A stretch of DNA of 64,000 bases from Methylophilales bacterium (GTDB lineage Bacteria > Pseudomonadota > Gammaproteobacteria > Burkholderiales > Methylophilaceae). Of the stretch, positions 13,096 to 23,047 are shown one piece after another. Made by a program: the position numbers and the translations under genes. The notes under the pieces are model-generated. The model was not told where the DNA came from. It ran no database searches and was given only the letters and a program-made list of their open reading frames with translations. The stretch spans positions 1,240,001 to 1,304,000 of the forward strand of contig CP081940.1 in NCBI GenBank assembly GCA_019823025.1, read 5' to 3'. Within the stretch, counting starts at the first letter, position 1, and each line of letters starts with the position of its first letter.

Positions 13096-15750
13096 TTATA
13101 AAGATACCGGATTAGGTTTGTCGTTCATTATTTTATATTTTTTGATCGCACTTAATAAAACTGATTTTTCTATTACTTGTTTTTCAGTTAACGCTTTTAA
13201 GGCTGCAATAACAATATGATTGCGGTCAACCTCGAAAAAGTCTCTAAGCGCTTCACGACTGTCAGATCGTCCAAATCCATCGGTACCTAAAGAGATAAAT
13301 TTATTAGGTAAAAATGTAGAAATTTGTTCAGCAAATGATTTCATATAATCCGTGGCAGTAATAATAGGAGATTCTAAATCTATAATTATTTCATCTAAGG
13401 TAGATTTTTTTTCAGTTTTATCAGGGTTTAGCATATTCCATCTTTGGATATCAAGTGCATTTCTCCTTACTTCTGTAAAGCTGGTGACACTGAAGATAGT
13501 TGAACTAACATTAAAGTCTTTTTCTAAAATACTTGCAGCTTCAATAACCTCTCTTAATATTACGCCACTTCCCATTAGTTGAACTTTTGGCCCCTTAGCT
13601 TTATTTTCTGAATATTTATAAATTCCCTTAATTATGTTTTCATTAATATTTTTTGGCATTTCTGGATGAGTGTAATTTTCATTCATTATGGTGATGTAAT
13701 AGAATACATCTTCCTGATTTTTGATCATTCGTTCTAAACCATTCTGAATAATTATGGCTAATTCATAAGAAAAGCATGGGTCGTAAGATATACAATTTGG
13801 GATAGTTGCAGAAAGTAAATGGCTATGACCATCTTCATGTTGAAGACCTTCTCCATTCAGAGTGGTTCTACCGGCTGTCGCACCCAATAAAAATCCTCTA
13901 GATCGAGAGTCACCCGCTGCCCAAGCTAGATCGCCTATTCTTTGAAAGCCAAACATAGAATAGAAAATATAAAACGGAATGGTTTGAATTCCTGAATTAC
14001 TATACGAAGTTGCGGCGGCAATCCACGATGAGAAAGAGCCAGCTTCGTTAATACCTTCCTCTAAAATTTGACCATCCTTTTTTTCTTTATAAAACATCAC
14101 TTGATCGGAATCTTGTGGCTCGTATAGCTGACCTACAGATGAGTAAATACCTAACTGTCTAAACATTCCCTCCATTCCAAAAGTTCTTGCTTCATCAGGA
14201 ACAATCGGTACGATAAATTTCCCAATATCTTTATCTTTGACCAGGGTTGTTAAGATTCGAACAAAAGCCATTGTGGTAGAAATTTCTCTATCACCCGAGC
14301 TCTCTAATTGTTTTGAAAAAGCATCAATAGATGGAACATTTAGTTTATTCCCTTGTTTTTTTCTAATCGGTAAAAAACCTCCCAAAGCATTTCTTCTCTC
14401 CATCATATATTTCAATTCAGGTGAATCTTTACCTGGTTTATAGTAAGCAAGATTTTCAACTTCCTCATCACTTATAGGTAAATCGAATCTTGTTCTAAAT
14501 GTTTTAAGTGACTCTATATCCATACTCTTTTGTTGATGGGTTATATTTTGCCCTTCACCAGCATCACCCATACCATAACCTTTGACTGTTTTAGCAAGGA
14601 CGATAGAAGGTTGACCTTTATGAGCAACGGCAGCTGCATAAGCAGCGTAAACTTTGTGAGGATCATGACCCCCTCTATTTAACCTCCATATATCCTGATC
14701 GGACATTGCGGCCACTCTTTCTTTTAATTCTGGATACTTGCCGAAGAATTCTTCACGAGTAAAGGCCCCACCTTTGGCTTTGAAGTTTTGAAATTCACCG
14801 TCAACACACTCTTCCATTCTTTTTTTCATTAGGCCATCTTTGTCCATGGCAAATAGTGGATCCCAATAAGAACCCCAAATAACTTTAAGGACATTCCATC
14901 CAGAGCCTCTAAAGTTTGATTCTAACTCCTGAATAATTTTACCATTACCTCTAACGGGACCATCCAATCGCTGCAAATTACAGTTCACTACAAAGACTAA
15001 ATTATCTAATTTTTCTCTAGCTGCAAGAGAAATGGCACCTTGTGATTCAGGCTCATCCATTTCTCCATCACCACAAAATACCCAAACCTTTCTATCTGAA
15101 GTATCAGCAATACCTCTATCATGTAAGTATTTTAAATAACGCGCTTGATAAATTCCCATTAATGGACCTAAGCCCATAGATACTGTTGGGAATTGCCAAA
15201 ATTCTGGCATTAACCATGGGTGAGGATAGCTGGATAAGCCATTACCCTTGGTTTCCATCCTGAAATTATCTAATTGTTCCTCAGTCATCCTTCCTTCAAG
15301 GAAGGCGCGTGCATAAATACCAGGCGAGGAGTGACCTTGGAAATAAACTAAGTCTCCACCAAATGATTCATTTTCAGCTCTAAAGAAGTGATTAAATCCA
15401 ACGTCATAAAGCGTGGCTGCGGATTGAAAGCTTGCAATATGTCCACCAATACCTGGCGATTTAGTATTCGCTCTCAATACGGCCATGATCGCATTCCATC
15501 GGATCAATGCACGAATTCTTCTCTCCATACCAGGATCACCTGGGTGCCTCTGTTGAAGATGTGTGGGAATTGTATTTACATAGGCTGTTGTCGCGTTATA
15601 GGGAAGGTTCGAGCCTGAGCGACGCGCTTGATCAATCATCATTTCAATTAAAAAATGGGCACGTTCAGAACCTTCTGCATCAATTACAGAGTTGAGCGCT
15701 TGTCTCCATTCTTGCGTTTCTAATTCATCGTTATCAAGACTCAGATCCAT
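13096..15750 (-). CDS. aceE: Pyruvate dehydrogenase E1 component (homodimeric type)
   Basis: This thiamin-diphosphate enzyme decarboxylates pyruvate and reductively acetylates E2. Its 884 residues match the homodimeric AceE family throughout. Visible landmarks are the RNAIMAVL region, HSSPGIYARAFLEGR near the active site, the thiamin-diphosphate motif beginning at GDGEMDEPES and the NCNLQRLDGPVRGNGKI segment. The ATG start has AGGATAAG a short distance upstream. It is the first gene of the operon. The 217-nt gap upstream is shared with the divergent aminopeptidase gene and should hold both promoters. Confidence 0.97.
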   Translation of the reverse strand: MDLSLDNDELETQEWRQALNSVIDAEGSERAHFLIEMMIDQARRSGSNLPYNATTAYVNTIPTHLQQRHPGDPGMERRIRALIRWNAIMAVLRANTKSPGIGGHIASFQSAATLYDVGFNHFFRAENESFGGDLVYFQGHSSPGIYARAFLEGRMTEEQLDNFRMETKGNGLSSYPHPWLMPEFWQFPTVSMGLGPLMGIYQARYLKYLHDRGIADTSDRKVWVFCGDGEMDEPESQGAISLAAREKLDNLVFVVNCNLQRLDGPVRGNGKIIQELESNFRGSGWNVLKVIWGSYWDPLFAMDKDGLMKKRMEECVDGEFQNFKAKGGAFTREEFFGKYPELKERVAAMSDQDIWRLNRGGHDPHKVYAAYAAAVAHKGQPSIVLAKTVKGYGMGDAGEGQNITHQQKSMDIESLKTFRTRFDLPISDEEVENLAYYKPGKDSPELKYMMERRNALGGFLPIRKKQGNKLNVPSIDAFSKQLESSGDREISTTMAFVRILTTLVKDKDIGKFIVPIVPDEARTFGMEGMFRQLGIYSSVGQLYEPQDSDQVMFYKEKKDGQILEEGINEAGSFSSWIAAATSYSNSGIQTIPFYIFYSMFGFQRIGDLAWAAGDSRSRGFLLGATAGRTTLNGEGLQHEDGHSHLLSATIPNCISYDPCFSYELAIIIQNGLERMIKNQEDVFYYITIMNENYTHPEMPKNINENIIKGIYKYSENKAKGPKVQLMGSGVILREVIEAASILEKDFNVSSTIFSVTSFTEVRRNALDIQRWNMLNPDKTEKKSTLDEIIIDLESPIITATDYMKSFAEQISTFLPNKFISLGTDGFGRSDSREALRDFFEVDRNHIVIAALKALTEKQVIEKSVLLSAIKKYKIMNDKPNPVSL

Positions 15751-15967
15751 ATACTTAACTTATCCTATGAAATTTGTTCAATTTTAATATTTTGACCGTA
15801 ATAAATTATTTAATAAGATAGAATTAAATAAAATTATAAGTGTCTAGTGGCATGTTGTTAATGTGATTTTCAAGGTTTTGGGTTAAATGGTCAAGCTTTT
15901 TTTGACCTCACTAAGATAGTATTTTTTTTCTAAGTGATTGATTTTTAATTATTTTAAGGATTTTTGA

Positions 15968-17425
15968 ATGAATATTAAAGTTACAAATAATAATAAGTTA
16001 CCTACTGAATCAAATTTAAAGAAAAATTTGCATACGTTTATTTTATTCGATGAAAAACATTCTAATCCTTTGTTTGCCGGTGCTCTTAATGCAAATATTA
16101 AAAGACAAGGCATTAAAATTACGGACTTAAAAAAAACAGCTTTATCAGCTGAATTAGATAATGGGAGTTTAGTGACCTGGTTAATGGTTTCCGAGAAAAA
16201 AAATACATTCCAAATACAAACATTATTGAGAAAAGCCCTTGATAAAATACTCTCGGAAAATCCAAAAATTTTGGCAATTGTCAATGAATCAAAAAATAAT
16301 GACAAGTGGCTAAATCAAGCAGTCTATGTTGCTTCAGTAAATTCTCAAGACCTTCCAAATTTAAAATCAGGTGCAAAGAAAAAAAATCTTAAATCAATTA
16401 ATACTTTTGGAGGTTCGGTAAAAACTAACTTTAAAGATATTGAGGCTTTAGTTGCTGGAAACACCCTTACAAGAGAGTTGACAATCACACCACCCAACCA
16501 ATTAACACCAACAATTTATCGTCAAAAAATTAAGAAGTTGTCAAAAGAAAATGGTTGGAAGTTAGAAGAATTTGCTATGCCAAAATTAAAAAAATTAGGT
16601 GCAGGCGCTTTTTATGCAGTGGCACAAGGTTCTGAGCCACAAGATGCGGCGATTGTTCATCTTACTTACTCACCAAAGGGTGCAAAAGAGACTATTAGTT
16701 TGGTTGGAAAAGGTATTTGTTTTGATACAGGTGGACACAATCTAAAGCCAGCAAAATTTATGAGTGGTATGCACGAGGATATGAATGGCTCGGCAGTTGT
16801 TTTAGGTATATTAAAAGCTATAAGTGATGCGAAAACTAAGGTTAAATTAGATTGTTGGTTAGCAATCGCACAAAATCATATTGGACCAAAAGCTTATAAA
16901 CAAAATGATGTAGTTAAAGCGCTTAATGGAATGACAATTGAAATTGTTCACACTGACGCAGAAGGAAGAATGGTATTAGCTGACACGCTAACTATGGCTT
17001 CTAGAAAGAAACCAAAAGCAATTATAGATTTTGCCACACTAACAGGTTGTATGCATGTTGCTATGGGAGATCGATATAGTGGTGTGTTAAGTAATCATTC
17101 AGCTCTAGGCTGCATGGCGGTGGGCGTAGGCTCTGATGTAGGGGAGAGAGTTACGGCTTTTCCATCTGATGAAGATTATGAAGAAGATTTAAAGAGCCAA
17201 ATTGCAGATATTAAGCAGTGCACTCTTGAGGGTGGGCCAGACCATATCCATGCGACTCGCTTCTTGGGTAGATTTGTTGAAAATAAAGTTCCATGGCTTC
17301 ATGTAGACTTATCATCAAGCAATCGCAAAGGGGGTTTAGGTGCAGTGGCAAGTGAAGTTAACGGTTTTGGCGTGAGTTTTGGTATTAACATGATTGAGAA
17401 GTTGATGAAAAAAAATACCCTTTAA
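15968..17425 (+). CDS. M17 family leucyl aminopeptidase
   Basis: A dimetal exopeptidase that removes N-terminal residues from peptides in the cytosol. The 485-residue protein has the M17 signatures: GKGICFDTGGHNLKP (metal-binding Lys and Asp), HEDMNGSA, and HTDAEGRMVLADTL with the family's metal-binding Asp and Glu. The N-terminal domain (about 1-160) is weakly conserved, as usual for PepA/PepB-type enzymes. AAGGA lies upstream of the ATG. It is convergent with the Na/Pi transporter gene, with 4 nt between the stops. Confidence 0.92.
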   Translation: MNIKVTNNNKLPTESNLKKNLHTFILFDEKHSNPLFAGALNANIKRQGIKITDLKKTALSAELDNGSLVTWLMVSEKKNTFQIQTLLRKALDKILSENPKILAIVNESKNNDKWLNQAVYVASVNSQDLPNLKSGAKKKNLKSINTFGGSVKTNFKDIEALVAGNTLTRELTITPPNQLTPTIYRQKIKKLSKENGWKLEEFAMPKLKKLGAGAFYAVAQGSEPQDAAIVHLTYSPKGAKETISLVGKGICFDTGGHNLKPAKFMSGMHEDMNGSAVVLGILKAISDAKTKVKLDCWLAIAQNHIGPKAYKQNDVVKALNGMTIEIVHTDAEGRMVLADTLTMASRKKPKAIIDFATLTGCMHVAMGDRYSGVLSNHSALGCMAVGVGSDVGERVTAFPSDEDYEEDLKSQIADIKQCTLEGGPDHIHATRFLGRFVENKVPWLHVDLSSSNRKGGLGAVASEVNGFGVSFGINMIEKLMKKNTL

Positions 17426-17429
17426 TTTT

Positions 17430-18983
17430 TTATTGTATTGAATTGTGTTTACGTATTTGCCAAACAAGTCTTTCAAACAATCTAGTTAATAAGAATAAAG
17501 CCTTTTGTTCATGACCTGATGTGCCATTTGATTTTGAAACTTTGGTGCGTATTTCATCCATGAGGCTACCTTGTTCAGCAGTTAAATTAATTAATATTCC
17601 AATGTCCTCTTGTGATTTTTCACATTCGCTTAATAATGTCAAAAGCATGTGAAGACTTTCAGCCATTGAAATGCTTAAGTCTGATTTTTTTAAATTATTT
17701 TCTTTTGCTATCGAAGCAAAACTTTTGAGTGAGTTCATAAGTGACTTGATCGATTCATTTTTACTTTGCAAAATTAACAATTCGGATATACCTTTTTGGG
17801 GGTTATTAGAAATTACCTGATCAGTAAAATCCTTAATTGCTAAATAAAGTAACGAATAGCCTTTATGCCTTTCCTGAAGCAATAAATCACTTTTATTATC
17901 ATGTCGAACATAATCCATATATTGTGGTAGAAAACTAAGCAAACGTTGTTGTTCTTGATTTATTAAATTAATTGCAATTCCTTCATCATTAAGTATTTCC
18001 TGATAGATAAATTTAGGTTTAGAAATCAAATCTATCTCTTGATCTGGGATGCGATAATTTAATAAAGCATTAATTTTGCCATTTAAAATAGTTGCTATCA
18101 GCGCACCTGATAATTGAAGATATAAATATAAAAGTGACAACTGGATGGTTAAAAAATTTATATTCTTATATAGTGTGAAATCAAAGAAAATATGAGGCGT
18201 AATTAATATAATTACTAATATAAAAAAAGAGCCTAATATTTTTGTACTCAATTGGAACAAAATTATTTTTTTTTGCTGACCTTCAAGGTGAGGGTGAAAA
18301 AGTAAAAGGCTTAAACCTGAGCCAATGTTGCTACCAATTATCATAAAAATTGCTGAATCCATTGGAATTACTTGACTGGAAACAAGTGTGATTACTAAAA
18401 TTGTAATGACAGAGGCAGATTGAGAAATTAGTGTAAAAAACAATCCTAATATTATGGAGATTACTATAGTTTCTGAAGCAAAAACAAAAAATTCATTTAT
18501 CCAAAAAAAGCTTTGCATATTATTAGTGCCTAATTTAATGATACCTAACCCTAAAAAAATTAGTCCGATTGCAAAAATTAATGGAGATACATTAAATAAA
18601 TTTTCATTATTTTTTAAATTAAAAAGATAAAAAATACTAACGATACTAAGTAAAATGTAGCCCAAAAATTGAATATCAATCGATGCTACAAAAACTAAAA
18701 AGGAAGTACCTACTCCAGTCCAAGCAATTAAAATTAAGGCAGTCTTTAAAGGAATTAAATTTGCTTGAACAAGACCTATTATAAGAAAAGTCCCTGCATT
18801 GGTGCTTTGTGTAATCAAGCCAATTAATGACCCAACAGCACCCTTCATAACAGTAGAATTGGTAATCGATGTTATAAGCTTATGAAATCTTTTCCCAGTA
18901 AAAATCTTAATTGAACTAGAAAGAAGATTAAGGCCAGACAAAAATAAACCAAGCCCAGCTAATGAAAAAATAATTTCTTTCAT
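17430..18983 (-). CDS. Na/Pi cotransporter family protein with C-terminal PhoU-like region
   Basis: A 517-residue inner-membrane transporter. It has two Na_Pi_cotrans repeats with the characteristic Gln-Ser motifs (LITQSTNAG at about residue 57 and ISQSASVIT near residue 185), about eight to ten hydrophobic segments over residues 1-300, then a soluble helical tail (about 320-517) of the PhoU-like kind. Related proteins (NptA/YjbB) move phosphate with sodium. The ATG starts directly at the end of the upstream stop codon (TAAATG), so it is coupled to the 4-helix-bundle gene and probably to aldC and the permease. Confidence 0.87.
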   Translation of the reverse strand: MKEIIFSLAGLGLFLSGLNLLSSSIKIFTGKRFHKLITSITNSTVMKGAVGSLIGLITQSTNAGTFLIIGLVQANLIPLKTALILIAWTGVGTSFLVFVASIDIQFLGYILLSIVSIFYLFNLKNNENLFNVSPLIFAIGLIFLGLGIIKLGTNNMQSFFWINEFFVFASETIVISIILGLFFTLISQSASVITILVITLVSSQVIPMDSAIFMIIGSNIGSGLSLLLFHPHLEGQQKKIILFQLSTKILGSFFILVIILITPHIFFDFTLYKNINFLTIQLSLLYLYLQLSGALIATILNGKINALLNYRIPDQEIDLISKPKFIYQEILNDEGIAINLINQEQQRLLSFLPQYMDYVRHDNKSDLLLQERHKGYSLLYLAIKDFTDQVISNNPQKGISELLILQSKNESIKSLMNSLKSFASIAKENNLKKSDLSISMAESLHMLLTLLSECEKSQEDIGILINLTAEQGSLMDEIRTKVSKSNGTSGHEQKALFLLTRLFERLVWQIRKHNSIQ

Positions 18984-19676
18984 TTATTTTTGAGGGTTTA
19001 AATCTATTTTTAAAATTTTATATAAACTAATTAAAATATAAGATAAAGCTATAAGTAATAAAGTTAGTAAAAAAAATTTTATATTTGAATATCTTTCAGA
19101 CACTGAAAGATTGAAGACACTTTGTTGAGTTTGGAAAATAGTTCTTAATTCTGTAGCCGTATTTAAAAAATTTTCTTGCAGCACTCGGTCAATACCACGA
19201 ACTTTCCTATCTAACTCAATGAAATTATTTATTTTATAATTTTTGACAGTCGCTAAAGCATTTAAATACTTATCCTTTAGTTTAAAGTGCTCATCTTTTA
19301 AGTTAACTAAAGTGGAGCAATCAAATAAATCTTTCTCATAGTTACAATTTGTAATTGCAGTTTGTAATATAGATTGCACATCTTTGTAGTTTTTATTGAA
19401 AGCTAAATTATATTTTTTAAAATCATCTTTATTTTTTCCTCGAATTAAAATATTTTTCCATGACTGAATTTGAGACTTAAAGGAAGAGTTTGCATTCCAT
19501 ATTGATTCAGATAGATAGGATAGTTGTTGTGTTTTTTGATTCTCTATAGTTACAATTTTGTTTATTGACCATAGGGAGAACAATGAAAAAATTTCAATAA
19601 ATATTAATAAGAATATCCATCTTAGAGCAAAGGTAGTAATTGCTTTTTTTGCAGTTTGATTTTTTGGAACGGTCAT
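18984..19676 (-). CDS. Membrane protein with 4-helix-bundle periplasmic sensor-like domain
   Basis: A 230-residue protein with two membrane segments (about 18-40 and 203-222) flanking a periplasmic helical region. The segment SQIQSWKNILIRG resembles the QVQEWKNxLLRG motif of MCP-type ligand-binding domains (4HB/TarH-like). There is no HAMP, kinase or methyl-accepting domain, only about 10 cytosolic residues after the last helix. It therefore looks like a free-standing sensor that must signal through a partner. It sits between aldC and the Na/Pi transporter gene in the arm divergent from the partner-switching genes. The function is not known. Confidence 0.7.
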   Translation of the reverse strand: MTVPKNQTAKKAITTFALRWIFLLIFIEIFSLFSLWSINKIVTIENQKTQQLSYLSESIWNANSSFKSQIQSWKNILIRGKNKDDFKKYNLAFNKNYKDVQSILQTAITNCNYEKDLFDCSTLVNLKDEHFKLKDKYLNALATVKNYKINNFIELDRKVRGIDRVLQENFLNTATELRTIFQTQQSVFNLSVSERYSNIKFFLLTLLLIALSYILISLYKILKIDLNPQK

Positions 19677-19692
19677 ATTTAATTTTCTTTAT

Positions 19693-20409
19693 CTAATTTT
19701 CAGCTTCATTGAGATCTTTTGTTATATCTCTACTCAAGTCAGTTGTCATAAAATCAAGTGTAATTGGGAGCGAAAGTTCAACTCTTGCAACATGCTGGAT
19801 ACTAATTTTTATTTTTTTAGTTTGACAATCTAGCAGATGCCCACCAAGTTCTAAATTTTTTGATAAAAAATGTAGGTGATAGCCGGGCACTGTTATTTTA
19901 TCCATAAAATCGGGCGTCCAAAAACCCACCATAGAGCCAGATATATTTTTATATGAAAATTCTGGTTGATTCCGGGCAACTTCAACTAAGGGTTTGTAGG
20001 ATTCTTGTTTGGGTACTGATCGAGTTTTAATGTAACTAAATTCGCCTTCAATTTTTATTGCATAAATCATATTTTTTGATGGTAAAGTTTTATCCAAAAA
20101 TCCATATAATTCTTTTAAATTTATTGATGTATCTACTTCTTCAAAACTGTAGGGCTCAAACTGTGTTATGCAAGCGAAAGGAGTCATTTGAGATGGACTA
20201 ACCTTATATGCTTGCCCATCAGATTTTAATTGATATGCCTTCCCTTCCAAAATTACCATTTCGCCATCTAGATCATCAAAGGTGCCTAAACCAAAATTTC
20301 CTTTTTTAATGATTTCTGAAATAGAGGTATTTTCTCTATAAAGCCCCTCAACTAATGCATTAACAGGAGCTGTAATATATAAAACTTTTTCTGTTGACTT
20401 ATTTTTCAT
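19693..20409 (-). CDS. aldC: Alpha-acetolactate decarboxylase
   Basis: This enzyme converts 2-acetolactate to acetoin. The 238-residue sequence matches the AldC/BudA family along its length. The zinc-binding histidines are visible in PGYHLHFLSKNLELGGHLLD (H-x-H plus a third His) and the ISGSMVGFWTP region precedes them. No acetolactate synthase gene is next to it, so the acetolactate must come from branched-chain amino acid synthesis. It lies in the same minus-strand run as the permease and sensor genes, an unusual context for this enzyme, and 20 nt after the permease stop. Confidence 0.9.
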   Translation of the reverse strand: MKNKSTEKVLYITAPVNALVEGLYRENTSISEIIKKGNFGLGTFDDLDGEMVILEGKAYQLKSDGQAYKVSPSQMTPFACITQFEPYSFEEVDTSINLKELYGFLDKTLPSKNMIYAIKIEGEFSYIKTRSVPKQESYKPLVEVARNQPEFSYKNISGSMVGFWTPDFMDKITVPGYHLHFLSKNLELGGHLLDCQTKKIKISIQHVARVELSLPITLDFMTTDLSRDITKDLNEAEN

Positions 20410-20428
20410 ATCCTAATCTTTCATTTTT

Positions 20429-22159
20429 TTATTTGATCATGCCTACTTTTAAATATAGATAATCAATGCCTTGGTATTGCAAATGTTTTAATTCTTGCGT
20501 TAATCCATATAATAATTTTAGAGAAAGCTTCTTTTCAAAATCAACTTCACCTATGCCCTTGAGTGCTATCGCTGCCGACTCTGCATTTACATCAATAGGC
20601 TTAGAAATAAATTCTAACTCAGTAATATCTGCTTGATGATAAAGTTTAAAAACAATATTTTTTTTACTTTTTTTATTACTTTTACTTTGATGTTCAATTA
20701 GAAAGGTCAAAGCCTCCTCTGCTACCAATACAACTCGATTTTGAGTCGAAACATTTAGCTTATTTTTCTTTGAAAAATTTTCAATAGACTGATTAATTTT
20801 TTTTAAGCTTTCAATGCTCAATGGAATTGATAAATTAAATTTAGATCGTTTTTTTATCATTAACAATAGCATAACTAGTACTGCTGTCAGCCCCCCAGAA
20901 GTTGTTCCATTCGATAAGAAAACCTGAACACTTTCAGGAAATAAATCATTAAATAAAAAACCTCCCTGAAACCCAACCCCAGCAAAAAAACCAAGACAAA
21001 CAGCCAGCATTGCTTCCGATGCTAGCTTTGTTTCATTAACCATTTCAAGTCCATGACCAAAAAGCATTACAATAATGACTAATATATATGCAGCTGCAAC
21101 TGGATTAGGAATACTCGAAACCAAGGCAATTAATTTGGGAGATAAACCAAAAAGAATTATAAATAGACCTCCCCAAATACCTACCCTTAGTGCAGCAACT
21201 CGAGTAATCTCCATTACGCCAATACTCATTGAATAAACTGTGTTGGGGACAGATCCCAAAATTCCCGCCACGAAGCTACCAACTCCATCTGCATTTATGG
21301 CTCCTTGTATAGATTTAAAATTGATGGAACGTGATTTTTTATATGATTTTTTTTGCACAGCAATACCATCTGCATATGTTTCAATACAACCGACAAAGGT
21401 GATTAAAATAAATGCTGGTAGTAAAGCCCAAAAATCCGCATTTATTGTGAAGTTTAATCCAGGCCAATATATTTCTGGAAATCCAAGTAAAGGGCTATTT
21501 TGAAATTGGGAAGTATCGACTAGACCAATATAATAGGCGTAAGAATATCCACAAAAAATTCCTATTAATGGTGCCCAAAGTCGATGAACTTTTTTCCCAT
21601 AAATCGTAGTTAAAATAATTGGTAAGAGGGTAGATAAAAAAACAAAGGCTATGCTGGGTTGGTTTTTAAAGTTCTCAGGCACATCCTTTAGCATTGACCA
21701 TATTACCGGGGCAACATTAAGTGCCATTAGCATTAACACAACTCCACCGATTGCGGGAGTGAGAATTTTACGTAAGGCACCCATTCTTGAGGTAAATATA
21801 AATGTTGCTAGCGAACCTGCACACACCAAGGTAAGCAATAAAGAAGGTCCACCTTTGTCAAGGGCAGCAATAGCAACTGTTATAAAGGCAACATTAGAGC
21901 CAACAAATAATAAATACCGACCCCCAATAATTCCAATGCGATTAATTTGTAACCAAGTAGAAATACCACACGCCAATAATGCTGCAAATACTAGCCAATT
22001 AATCTGACCTAAAGGAAGACCTGCCTCCCGGCCAACAATCAGAGGAGTAAGCATAATACCGGTAATAATCATTACAGTAACTTGCAAACCAAGACCCGCA
22101 GATAAAATATGGGATGGTTTGTCGTCAGGTTCGAATCGAACAATTTCTTCATTACTCAT
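20429..22159 (-). CDS. NCS2-type nucleobase permease fused to degenerate RsbW-like ATPase domain
   Basis: Residues 1 to about 440 form an NCS2 (xanthine/uracil) permease with about 12 membrane segments and the family's substrate-site segment (VGCIETYADGIAV). Residues about 445-576 are an extra cytosolic domain that resembles RsbW/SpoIIAB HATPases. Its N-box-like segment VVLVAEEALTFLIEH lacks the key Asn, no DxG box is visible, and the final sheet (LKLLYGLTQELKHLQYQG) follows the fold. It is thus probably non-catalytic and could bind a partner such as the STAS protein encoded divergently 125 nt away. The transported substrate is not known. Confidence 0.85.
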   Translation of the reverse strand: MSNEEIVRFEPDDKPSHILSAGLGLQVTVMIITGIMLTPLIVGREAGLPLGQINWLVFAALLACGISTWLQINRIGIIGGRYLLFVGSNVAFITVAIAALDKGGPSLLLTLVCAGSLATFIFTSRMGALRKILTPAIGGVVLMLMALNVAPVIWSMLKDVPENFKNQPSIAFVFLSTLLPIILTTIYGKKVHRLWAPLIGIFCGYSYAYYIGLVDTSQFQNSPLLGFPEIYWPGLNFTINADFWALLPAFILITFVGCIETYADGIAVQKKSYKKSRSINFKSIQGAINADGVGSFVAGILGSVPNTVYSMSIGVMEITRVAALRVGIWGGLFIILFGLSPKLIALVSSIPNPVAAAYILVIIVMLFGHGLEMVNETKLASEAMLAVCLGFFAGVGFQGGFLFNDLFPESVQVFLSNGTTSGGLTAVLVMLLLMIKKRSKFNLSIPLSIESLKKINQSIENFSKKNKLNVSTQNRVVLVAEEALTFLIEHQSKSNKKSKKNIVFKLYHQADITELEFISKPIDVNAESAAIALKGIGEVDFEKKLSLKLLYGLTQELKHLQYQGIDYLYLKVGMIK

Positions 22160-22284
22160 AACAATGTAATCCTAAAAAAATTTAATATATAAAGGTATTT
22201 ATTGAATTAAACCTTTAGTTTAGACTAAACGGTAATAATAAAGATATTACTTAAATTTTAATTGAATAAAAGAGAGACGATTAT

Positions 22285-22620
22285 ATGCTTGAAGTAAAAA
22301 TTGAAAATAAATCTGGAATTTTAGTCATTGAACCCATAGGTCGCCTTGATGGTTTGTCATCAAAACAGTTTCTAGAGGATATCGAAAAGCAAATTTTAAA
22401 GGATAGCAATCAAGCTATACTTAATCTTGAAAAACTTGATTATATAAGCTCAGAAGGACTTAGATCTATATTAACTATCGCTAAAAAAACTAAATCACTT
22501 GGAGGTAAGTTAGTTTTATGTGCTCCAAGAGATGGTGTGAAGGAGGTTTTAGATATTAGTGGGTTCGGCCAGATGCTAGGAGTTTACGAAACCGAAGCTC
22601 AGGCCATAGAAAGTATGTGA
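22285..22620 (+). CDS. STAS-domain anti-sigma-factor-antagonist-like protein
   Basis: A 111-residue single STAS domain of the SpoIIAA/RsbV kind. The phosphorylatable serine region is visible in LDYISSEGLRSI. In partner switching such proteins are phosphorylated by an RsbW-type kinase and freed by a PP2C phosphatase; both are encoded immediately downstream. An AGAGAGACGA site precedes the ATG. The stop overlaps the next reading frame. Confidence 0.93.
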   Translation: MLEVKIENKSGILVIEPIGRLDGLSSKQFLEDIEKQILKDSNQAILNLEKLDYISSEGLRSILTIAKKTKSLGGKLVLCAPRDGVKEVLDISGFGQMLGVYETEAQAIESM

Positions 22621-23042
22621 TTTTAGTTATGGATAATGAAAATCAAGTAAGTGTTATTTTACTTTCCAAAAAAATTGAAGATTTAACTTATCTCACTGAA
22701 CAATTAAATGATTTCTTTAAAGGCCATATGGCTTTGGTTAATCCGATCAATTTAATAATTGAAGAGCTTTATTCTAATTCTATTAACTATGGTAAGGCTA
22801 AAAATTTAGAGGTTAAAGTAACTTTAGAAATGAAAGAGCACACACTTAAGATAAAGTATGAAGATAATGGTATTGCCTTTAATCCTCTTACCGAAGCAAA
22901 GCAACCTGATCTTGAAAGTGATTTAGAGGTTCATGCTATTGGCGGTCTGGGTGTTCATTTTATAAAAAATATGACTGACAACCAGAGCTATCAACGTATT
23001 AATGAAATCAATCAACTAATCTTAGAAAAAGAAATTAACTAA
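22617..23042 (+). CDS. RsbW-like serine kinase (HATPase) of a partner-switching module
   Basis: A 141-residue GHKL ATPase of the RsbW/SpoIIAB type. It has a complete N-box (IIEELYSNSINYG), the G1 box DNGIAF and the G2 box GGLGVHFI. It would phosphorylate the STAS protein upstream or sequester a target. The GTG at 22617 overlaps the STAS stop by 4 nt; an ATG at 22629 is the alternative start. No sigma factor is adjacent, so the controlled output is unknown. The permease with a degenerate version of the same domain is a candidate. Confidence 0.88.
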   Translation: MILVMDNENQVSVILLSKKIEDLTYLTEQLNDFFKGHMALVNPINLIIEELYSNSINYGKAKNLEVKVTLEMKEHTLKIKYEDNGIAFNPLTEAKQPDLESDLEVHAIGGLGVHFIKNMTDNQSYQRINEINQLILEKEIN

Positions 23043-23047
23043 CTTAT

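Noticed and set aside
12444..13115. 223-codon plus-strand frame opposite aceF
   Set aside because: It is antisense to the clearly conserved E2 gene and has no recognisable product.
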